Positions 57,849 through 64,000 of a DNA stretch of 64,000 nucleotides are shown piece by piece. This DNA comes from Lautropia sp. Lineage in GTDB: Bacteria; Pseudomonadota; Gammaproteobacteria; Burkholderiales; Burkholderiaceae_E. How positions within the stretch are numbered: position 1 is the stretch's first letter; each line of letters starts with the position of its first letter. The notes under the pieces were generated by a model that was not told where the DNA came from, did not search any database, and was given only the letters and a program-made list of their open reading frames with translations. The stretch lies in NCBI GenBank assembly GCA_030532425.1, contig JAUNLD010000008.1, positions 1 through 64,000 on the forward strand, in the 5' to 3' direction. The position numbers and the translations under genes are program-made.

Positions 57849-58864
57849 GATGCGCGTTGCAACCGATAAAGGATGACCGAAAAGAAGGGCACGCCCACCA
57901 GCGCCGTCACCACGCCAATAGGCACCACCTGCTGCGGCACCAGCACACGCGAGGCAATGTCGGCGAGCAGCATGAAGATGGCTCCCAGCAGCACGCACAG
58001 CGGCAACAATCGCGCATGGCCCGGCCCAGCCAGATAGCGGGCCACATGCGGCACCACCAGGCCGACAAATCCGATCGACCCGACCATGCTGACGATGCTG
58101 GCCGTCATCACGGCCGTGATCGCAAACAGCAGGATGCGCGTGCGGGTGACGTTGACACCCAGCGCCGCGGCGGCCTCGTCACCAAAGGCGAAGGCATCCA
58201 GGACCCGAGTATGGAGCAGGCAACCGAGCAGCCCGACCCCCACCACCGCGGCAATCAGCATCAACTCGGGCCAGCGTACTCCCCCAAAGCTGCCCAGCAG
58301 CCAGAACATCACGTCACGCGCCTGCTGGGCATTGGCCGAGGTGGTGACCACGTAGGCAGTGGCCGCATTGAACAGCTGCGAAGCCGCCACCCCGGCCAGA
58401 ATGGTGCGGTCGGCCCCGCCACGCATGCCACCCGACAGCACCGCCACCATGAGGAAAGCGGCAAAAGCACCCACGAAGGCACCCAGCGACAACGAGACCG
58501 TGCCCACACCAACCCCCAGAATCACCACCGCCACCGCACCCGTCGAGGCACCAGCCGAAATCCCCAGCACATAGGGCTCGGCCAGCGGATTGCGCAGCAG
58601 CGACTGCATCACTGCACCGGCCAGTGCCAAGCCTGCACCGCAGCACACCGCCACCAGCGCACGGCTCAACCGGTAATCCCAGATCACGGTTTCGTGCATC
58701 CGGCTGATGGCAACATCCGTCCAGCCCAACCGGTTGCTGAGGGCCAGCCCAGTGGTGGAAAGCGCGATCGGCAAATCACCCACCCCGACACTGATGCCCA
58801 CCACCAGGCCCACCAGCAACAGGGCAGCAAGCAACAGTGCTCCCAGACGCAACACCCGCATCAT
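57845..58864 (-). CDS. FecCD-family ABC permease
   Basis: A 339-residue inner-membrane permease with about nine to ten helices. Family marks are RLSRALVAVCCGAGLALAGAVMQ (in part RLPR-like RLSRALVA), NPLAEPYVLGISAGA, and GFVGLVVPHVAR with R-LV-P-Q-VVPIGVVTALVG. The start ATGATG follows the binding-protein stop by 10 bases. A single gene supplies the permease, so it likely works as a homodimer. Confidence 0.94.
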   Translation of the reverse strand: MMRVLRLGALLLAALLLVGLVVGISVGVGDLPIALSTTGLALSNRLGWTDVAISRMHETVIWDYRLSRALVAVCCGAGLALAGAVMQSLLRNPLAEPYVLGISAGASTGAVAVVILGVGVGTVSLSLGAFVGAFAAFLMVAVLSGGMRGGADRTILAGVAASQLFNAATAYVVTTSANAQQARDVMFWLLGSFGGVRWPELMLIAAVVGVGLLGCLLHTRVLDAFAFGDEAAAALGVNVTRTRILLFAITAVMTASIVSMVGSIGFVGLVVPHVARYLAGPGHARLLPLCVLLGAIFMLLADIASRVLVPQQVVPIGVVTALVGVPFFSVILYRLQRAS

Positions 58865-58874
58865 CGGCCCCGGC

Positions 58875-60056
58875 TCAACGCAAGCCCTTGTCCCGCAACT
58901 GGCGTGCCACTTCTTCGGCGCCAAACAAGGTACGGACCGACGGATTCATCGCCTGGCCGTCCATCACCACGATCGCCTGATTGCGCACCGCCTTCATCTG
59001 CCGGGTGGCCGGATCGGTGGTGAGGAAACGAATCTTTTCTTCGACCTTGTCCATCTGCCAGCGATCACGATCAAGGCGCGCCACCACGATCACGTCCGGT
59101 TCGGAGGCGATGATGCCTTCCCAGCCCAGGGTCGGCCATTCGGTCTCGGTATCGATGGCATTGCGTCCGCCCAGCAGATCGGCAATGAAGCCGGAGGCCC
59201 CATTCTTGCCGGCCAGATAGGCATCGGCCGACGGCGAGGGGCTGGAGAACCAGAACAGATAGGACAACGGCTTGGCGGCCTTGCCGGACGGGTTCGTGTC
59301 GTGAGCCTTGTCCGCCTGGCCGTCCCGTTCGGCCCCGGTCACGCGGATGGCCTGCTCACGCACCTTCAGATCACGGATCAGCGCCTGACCCCGGTCTGCC
59401 ACGTCGAAGATGCGCGACAGCTCGTCGATCTCCTGATACAGCAGCGCCGTGCTCCACAGCTGAGCGCGGTCACCATAGACGGCATCCTTGCTCTTGCTGG
59501 TATCGAGACAGGTACCCGGCGACAGGTAGGTCGGCACGCCGAGCCGCTCGAAATCCTCGCGCTTGGCCACCTTGCTGTTGGGGCCGAGCAGGCTGGGCAA
59601 TGCCGCCGCCACGAAATCCGGCTCGGTGGACAACACCGATTCCAGCGTCGGAAACTCGGTGGACAGGCGCTTGACCTGGGCATTGGCTTTTTCCAGCGAG
59701 GGCATCACCTTGCTGGGCCAGAAGGCGGTGCCCACCATGCGGTCTTGCAGTCCCAGGAGCAGCAGTATCTCGGCGCTGTTCTGACCCAGACCCACGGCCC
59801 GCTGCGGTGCCTGCCGATAAGTGACCTGCACGCCACAGTTGGTGAGCGTGAGCGGATAGCGGGTACGGGTGGCCGAGGACGCACTGCGACCCGAGGTGCT
59901 GGCCGGAGTGGTGGCGTCGGTGCCGGCCGTGGCGGCTGCCGGTGTGGCCGAGGTGTTCGGGGCGGGTGACGCGGCATCGTCAGCCGCCTGCGCAAGCATG
60001 GCTCCCGCCAGCAACACGGTCACCGCACTGCCTGCGGCAATCAGGGATTTGAACAT
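58875..60056 (-). CDS. Iron-type ABC importer substrate-binding protein
   Basis: A 393-residue periplasmic binding protein of the FecB/BtuF fold. Signal peptide at 1-24 (VLLAGAMLAQAAD), a Thr/Ala-rich linker (25-66), then two lobes linked by a helix: RAVGLGQNSAEILLLLGLQDRMVG, EPDFVAAALPSLLG, and EPDVIVVARLDRDRWQ. The long linker may be a membrane-proximal spacer although no lipobox Cys is seen. First gene of the operon under the Fur-like site. Confidence 0.92.
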   Translation of the reverse strand: MFKSLIAAGSAVTVLLAGAMLAQAADDAASPAPNTSATPAAATAGTDATTPASTSGRSASSATRTRYPLTLTNCGVQVTYRQAPQRAVGLGQNSAEILLLLGLQDRMVGTAFWPSKVMPSLEKANAQVKRLSTEFPTLESVLSTEPDFVAAALPSLLGPNSKVAKREDFERLGVPTYLSPGTCLDTSKSKDAVYGDRAQLWSTALLYQEIDELSRIFDVADRGQALIRDLKVREQAIRVTGAERDGQADKAHDTNPSGKAAKPLSYLFWFSSPSPSADAYLAGKNGASGFIADLLGGRNAIDTETEWPTLGWEGIIASEPDVIVVARLDRDRWQMDKVEEKIRFLTTDPATRQMKAVRNQAIVVMDGQAMNPSVRTLFGAEEVARQLRDKGLR

Positions 60057-60068
60057 GGGATAAAAACC

Positions 60069-60095
60069 ATAATGAGAATTGAGCTGATCATTATC
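60069..60095 (-). promoter_or_regulatory. Fur-box-like site before the iron ABC operon
   Basis: The 27 bases from 60069 read ATAATGAGAATT, five bases, GATCATTATC, close to the Fur 19-mer built from GATAAT-type hexamers, in a span 13-40 bases upstream of the binding-protein ATG. It should repress the operon in iron-rich cells. Just beyond it an inverted repeat GATATCCC/GGGATATC (60100-60107 and 60118-60125) may be another site. Confidence 0.75.
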
Positions 60096-60289
60096 GACAG
60101 ATATCCCCAACAGGGTTGGGATATCCCCGTCACTCTTGCAGGGTTGTGCCGTGGGTCCTGAACCCTTGGGTGTCCGGGTCGGGCGCACATGGACCAGACC
60201 GATCCCTCCAGTTGTGGTAGGTTCGCGCACGGTGGCTGAGATGCGCCGCACGCCCCACCGATCATCCGTGCCCAACGAAGGAGACAGAC

Positions 60290-61837
60290 ATGGCAGACAT
60301 CCCACCCCCCGCCGCAACCCGCAGCATGCTGGGTCGCCTGCTGGATGGCATCGAACGCAGCGGCAACCGCCTGCCCGATCCGGTCTACATCTTCATGGTG
60401 CTGTGCCTCATCATCCTGCTGGCCTCGTGGGCATGCGGGCTGGCAGGTGTGTCGGCGATCAATCCCGCCACCGGTAAGACCGTGGTGGTGGACAACCTGC
60501 TGGACCGTGAAGGCCTGGTGCGCATCGTGCGCGAGGCCATCAACAACTTTTCGGCCTTTCCGCCGCTGGGAGTGGTGCTGGCCACGATGATCGGCGTGGG
60601 CGTGGCTGAAAAATCGGGCTGGTTCGAGGCGATGATGCGAGCCACCGTGGCCCGCGCGCCTCGGGCCTTCATCATTCCCGTCATCATCCTGATCGGCATC
60701 CTGGGCAACATGGCGGGTGATGCGGCCATCGTCGTGCTGCCCCCCATTGCGGCCGTGGTGTTCATCCGCCTGGGTTACCACCCGATTGCCGGCCTGGCCG
60801 TAGCCTATGCCACCACCGAAGGCGGCTTTGCCGCCAACCTGCTGGTGGGCATCACCGATGTGCTGGCGCTGTCCTTCACGGCACCGGCCGCCGCACTGAT
60901 CGATGACACGTTGCCCCTGAACGCGGCGATGAACTATTACTTCATTGCAGTGTCCACGCTCCTTCTGCTGGGCGTGGCCTGGTGGGTGACGATGCGCATC
61001 GTCATTCCGCGCCTGGGCCACTGGACACCTTCAAGCGCAGATCACGGCACGGACGAAGTGCGGGAGGCCGTGACAGCAGCCGAACGTCGGGGCATGCGCG
61101 CCGCCAACATCGCACTGGCGCTGATGACGGTATTGCTGCTGGCGCTGTCGTTGCCCGAAGGCGCGCCGCTGCGCAACCCCGATACCGGCCTGCTGCTGGA
61201 TGATTCGCCACTGATGGAAGGCATCATCCTCATCGTGACCGTGTTCTTTCTGGTGCCGGGTGTCGTGTATGCGTGGGGAGCAGGGACGGCACGCAACGGC
61301 AATGACATCGCCCGCTGGATGGGCGAATCGATGGCGTCGATGGGCGGCTACATCGTCATCATCTTCTTTGCCGCCCAGATGCTGGCGTTTTTCAAGTGGA
61401 GCAACCTGGGCACGGTGCTGGCCATCAAGGGGGCATCGGCGCTGGCCGATCAGAGCGGCGTCACCCTGATCATCGGCATCGTGCTGCTGACAGCCATCAT
61501 CAACCTGCTGATCGGCAGCTCCAGCGCGAAATGGGCCGTGCTGGCCCCCATCTTCGTGCCGATGATGATGCTGCTGGATTTTCACCCGGCCTTCACGCAG
61601 ATGGTGTATCGCGTGGGTGATTCACTCACCAACCCGGTCACGCCAATGGAGCCCTACATCGTGCTGGTGCTGGCCTATGCGCAGCGCTACGTGCCGGGTT
61701 TCCGGCTGGGTTCGCTGATTGCCACGTTGCTGCCCTATACGGTGGCCTTTGCCATCAGCTGGACGGCCCTGCTGGTGCTCTGGTACCTGCTGGGCTGGCC
61801 GGTCGGACCGGGTGGGCCGATCCACCTGGGGCACTGA
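60290..61837 (+). CDS. AbgT-family transporter
   Basis: A 515-residue inner-membrane protein with about eleven to twelve helices. It carries p-aminobenzoyl-glutamate in, or sulfonamide-like compounds out, depending on the member. Marks: NRLPDPVYIFMVLC, PPLGVVLATMIGVGVAEKSG (in part MIGVGVAEKSG), GDAAIVVLPPIAA and the SSSAKWAVLAPIFVPM helix. AAGGAGA lies 6 bases before the ATG. Diverges from the iron operon. Confidence 0.95.
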   Translation: MADIPPPAATRSMLGRLLDGIERSGNRLPDPVYIFMVLCLIILLASWACGLAGVSAINPATGKTVVVDNLLDREGLVRIVREAINNFSAFPPLGVVLATMIGVGVAEKSGWFEAMMRATVARAPRAFIIPVIILIGILGNMAGDAAIVVLPPIAAVVFIRLGYHPIAGLAVAYATTEGGFAANLLVGITDVLALSFTAPAAALIDDTLPLNAAMNYYFIAVSTLLLLGVAWWVTMRIVIPRLGHWTPSSADHGTDEVREAVTAAERRGMRAANIALALMTVLLLALSLPEGAPLRNPDTGLLLDDSPLMEGIILIVTVFFLVPGVVYAWGAGTARNGNDIARWMGESMASMGGYIVIIFFAAQMLAFFKWSNLGTVLAIKGASALADQSGVTLIIGIVLLTAIINLLIGSSSAKWAVLAPIFVPMMMLLDFHPAFTQMVYRVGDSLTNPVTPMEPYIVLVLAYAQRYVPGFRLGSLIATLLPYTVAFAISWTALLVLWYLLGWPVGPGGPIHLGH

Positions 61838-61973
61838 GCCGGCGCAACCTCAACCGCCCCAACCGCACGGCAGCGCTGCCTGACCGTGACCGCCACCCCG
61901 GCCGCTCACGGACCGGGCGGGACACCATCGGCCTGCTGGCGGCCTGGCGAGGACGGCCCCCGGCCGGCTGGGC

Positions 61974-63080
61974 TCAACGTCCGCCCGCGTCCGTCACCGG
62001 TACGAATTCGGTACGCACCCAGCGCCAGGCCTTTCCATCACGCTCGACATGGCCGATGCCGGGGAAGGGCAGGTGGGCACCTGCCACCCACCAGCCGTGG
62101 CGGGCAGCCAGACGCAGGACCTTGCGGCGTGATTCGACTGCCAGCCGGGCCTGTGCATCGAAATCCACCCAGGCCCCCGGTCGGGGAAACTGCACGCCAT
62201 GGAAGTGGACGATGTCCCCCCAGAACAGCACTCCGTCGGGACTGGCCGCAGACGATGCGCTGCCTGATGGCGCCTCCTCTGTCCCGCTGTCCACCAGCCA
62301 GGACACGTGATCGGCCGTATGACCGGGGGTAGCCACCCGCTGCACGCCAGGCGGCAGCTGCGTATCGGCACCGACCAATTGCAACCGGCCAGCCTGCCGG
62401 TATGGCTCGACAGCCCGCACGGCCGCATCGAACGAGCCCTGTTTGTCCTTTGGTGCCCTGGCCTTCTGGGTCTGGCTCAGCCAGAAGGCCGCTTCACCCG
62501 TCGGCATCCAGAGGGTGGCACGGGCAAAGACCGACTGGCCCCGCGCATCCACCAGACCGCAGACGTGGTCCGGATGAGCATGCGTCAACAGCACATCGGT
62601 CACGTCGGCCGGATCGATGCCGGCCCGTTGCAGGTGCGCACGCAGATGACCGAGATTCTCGCCAAGGCAGCTGCCGCCACCAGCATCGATCAGCATCAGT
62701 CGCTCTCCCCTCCGCACCAGAAAGACATTGACCGCCGTCTGCACCCCGGCAGCCACCTGCGGCATGTGCGCACGCCGGACCAGCGCCTGTACCTGGGCCG
62801 GATCGATGCCCTTGAGCAAGCTCAGGGGTAGCGGTATCACCCCGTCAAGAAAAGCCGTCACCTGCAATTGGCCGATCTGTTGGTGCTGGATGCCCGGCAC
62901 CTGCTCGAAACGACTCGCCGTTACCGACGATACCGGGCCACGATCAGCCTCTGCAGACTGCTCACCACGCGGCATGCCTGCCGCCACGGTCATTTGCGGC
63001 ACGACCACCATCATCGTGCCCAGCACCATGGCCGCGACCACCTGCCGCATCCCCGACTTCCATGACATGCACTGCACCAT
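61974..63080 (-). CDS. Exported metallo-beta-lactamase-fold hydrolase
   Basis: A 368-residue periplasmic hydrolase. Signal peptide at about 5-35 (RQVVAAMVLGTMMVVVPQMTVAAG), then the MBL metal site THAHPDH (His167, His169, Asp171, His172), PGHTADH and FWGDIVHFHG. The layout resembles quorum-quenching or glyoxalase-like MBL proteins, but the substrate is not readable. Start at ATG 63080; ATG 63068 is an alternative. An AraC-type gene lies 179 bases upstream on the same strand. Confidence 0.88.
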   Translation of the reverse strand: MVQCMSWKSGMRQVVAAMVLGTMMVVVPQMTVAAGMPRGEQSAEADRGPVSSVTASRFEQVPGIQHQQIGQLQVTAFLDGVIPLPLSLLKGIDPAQVQALVRRAHMPQVAAGVQTAVNVFLVRRGERLMLIDAGGGSCLGENLGHLRAHLQRAGIDPADVTDVLLTHAHPDHVCGLVDARGQSVFARATLWMPTGEAAFWLSQTQKARAPKDKQGSFDAAVRAVEPYRQAGRLQLVGADTQLPPGVQRVATPGHTADHVSWLVDSGTEEAPSGSASSAASPDGVLFWGDIVHFHGVQFPRPGAWVDFDAQARLAVESRRKVLRLAARHGWWVAGAHLPFPGIGHVERDGKAWRWVRTEFVPVTDAGGR

Positions 63081-63259
63081 CCCTGCCAAGCTCCCTTTTC
63101 TGCAGAATCGATCATCACGGACAGACCACGGCACCCTGCATCAGGCTTGCATGCAGGGCGGTCCGTCCCATGGGCAGCAGGATAGCGCGGCCACGCATCG
63201 GCAATCGCTCAGATCCACGACTGAAACGCTCAGCAGGCCCGAGCCGACGCCGGCGGGTC

Positions 63260-64000
63260 TCAGCCTGGGGCAGCGGGCGGGCTGTTGCCGATGTCGGCCG
63301 GATCGAGCCGGTACCGGGCACGGAAAGCCCGAACAAAAGCATCGGGCGACTGGTAGCCGACACGGGTCGCCACCGTCTTGATCGGCAGGCGGGTGGTGTA
63401 GAGCAGGTTCATCGCGCATGCCAGTCGGGTGTCGGCCAGCACGGCACGCAGACCGGTGCCTTCACCGGCCAGACGCCGCCGCAGGGTGGCGCCCGACATG
63501 CCCAGCAGCCCCTCGAAATCGCGTGACTGCCAGGCACGCGCTGGCTGCGCCGTCACCCATGCCGCGATCCGTCGTGCCAGCGTCGGTACCGGTGGCACCA
63601 GCAGGCGCGGCAGACCGAGCCGGCACCAGTCGACCACGATCGACACCAGCGCAGCCCGTGCCGCAGGGTAATCGCCACGCAACAACGCTTCGGCCCAGGC
63701 CTGCAACATGACGGCATGGTCGGCCAGCCGGAAACGGGCGGCCCGGGGCGTACCTTCGGCAAGCACCGGCACCGACCACATCAGGCGACCGGCTTCGAGC
63801 ACCTCGGCACAGAGCGGCACCACCAGCGTCAGGTATTGTCCGTCGTCGTCGGGCCAGTGCATGAAATCGAACCGGGTACCCGCCGTGGCCACGACGATGT
63901 CACCCGGCTGGAAATCCAGCACCAGCGTACCGGCACGCATCTGCTTGACCCCCCTCAGCACGATGCCGAACAGCGGCTCGCTCATGTCGACCGAATGGAT
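63260..64000 (-). CDS. AraC-family regulator, 5' end beyond the window
   Basis: At least 246 residues; the frame is open to the edge of the window, so the start lies outside. The N-terminal part (LFGIVLRGVKQMRAGTLVLDFQPGD, quoted as GIVLRGVKQMRAG) is the AraC_N effector region. The C-terminal part has two helix-turn-helix motifs (GMSGATLRRRLAGEGTGL; IKTVATRVGYQSPDAFVRAFRARY, quoted as VGYQSPDAFVRAF). It may control the MBL hydrolase gene downstream. Confidence 0.9.
   Translation of the reverse strand: MHSVDMSEPLFGIVLRGVKQMRAGTLVLDFQPGDIVVATAGTRFDFMHWPDDDGQYLTLVVPLCAEVLEAGRLMWSVPVLAEGTPRAARFRLADHAVMLQAWAEALLRGDYPAARAALVSIVVDWCRLGLPRLLVPPVPTLARRIAAWVTAQPARAWQSRDFEGLLGMSGATLRRRLAGEGTGLRAVLADTRLACAMNLLYTTRLPIKTVATRVGYQSPDAFVRAFRARYRLDPADIGNSPPAAPG

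Noticed and set aside
60205..60260. Possible thiamine-pyrophosphate riboswitch (GGCTGAGAT)
   Set aside because: Only the CTGAGA piece is present; the second conserved arm with ACCTGA is missing, and the next gene is unrelated to thiamine.

Overview
The window is a GC-rich (roughly 65% by eye) bacterial chromosome segment with dense coding on both strands. Several gene groups are typical of Betaproteobacteria, order Burkholderiales: metX-metW; gshB followed by a mannose-type EIIA, HPr and EI; ubiK next to comM; and soxYZ beside flavocytochrome c genes. I would guess a Lautropia-like or related burkholderialean, but nothing here fixes the genus. I recognised no rRNA, tRNA, CRISPR array or insertion sequence. 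About 60 protein genes are supported. The last one, an AraC-type regulator, runs off the right edge.

Layout. 0.1-3.3 kb: two lipoproteins (DUF4398; DUF4398-OmpA) behind a surface-protein-like gene with a Gly-Thr repeat, all leftward. 3.3-5.8 kb: prfC between two repeat-rich gaps. 5.8-12.6 kb: an accessory stretch with a frame-split Abi_2 gene, an MFS pump plus MarR regulator with a clear operator, ArsC, and a GmrSD-like DUF262/DUF1524 protein, then psd and a cupin gene. 13.5-15.8 kb: a membrane PAS-GGDEF-EAL protein whose signature motifs are degenerate. 16.0-21.5 kb: a leftward sulfur-oxidation cluster (cytochrome c, two flavocytochrome c flavoproteins, a YeeE/YedE-type transporter, soxY, soxZ) with no soxAX, soxB or soxCD in view. 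21.6-32 kb: recQ, ferredoxin-NADP reductase, two methyltransferases, metX, and the gshB-EIIA-HPr-EI operon.

32.2-42.3 kb: ubiK-comM, a DUF1840 gene, a DEDD exonuclease, a universal stress protein and the complete fructose PTS operon fruB-fruK-fruA, closed by a strong bidirectional terminator. 42.6-46.1 kb: bestrophin-like channel, vapBC and selO. 46.5-52.4 kb: aldehyde dehydrogenase, an FMN-binding protein, selD, an orphan membrane-anchored protein and a glutathione S-transferase. 52.6-56.8 kb: an SPFH plus zinc-ribbon gene pair, an orphan membrane protein and a HepT/MntA toxin-antitoxin pair. 57.1-60.1 kb: an iron-type ABC importer behind a Fur-box-like site. 60.3-64 kb: AbgT transporter, a secreted metallo-beta-lactamase-fold hydrolase and the cut AraC-type gene.

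How genes work together. The sulfur cluster encodes a thiosulfate/sulfide carrier (SoxYZ), two periplasmic sulfide-oxidising flavoproteins and one haem partner, plus a membrane sulfur transporter. The two PTS systems share chemistry: a cytoplasmic EI-HPr-EIIA set that probably signals, and a self-contained fructose uptake system. Defence or stress functions (Abi_2, GmrSD-like, VapBC, HepT/MntA) are scattered singly and do not form one island.
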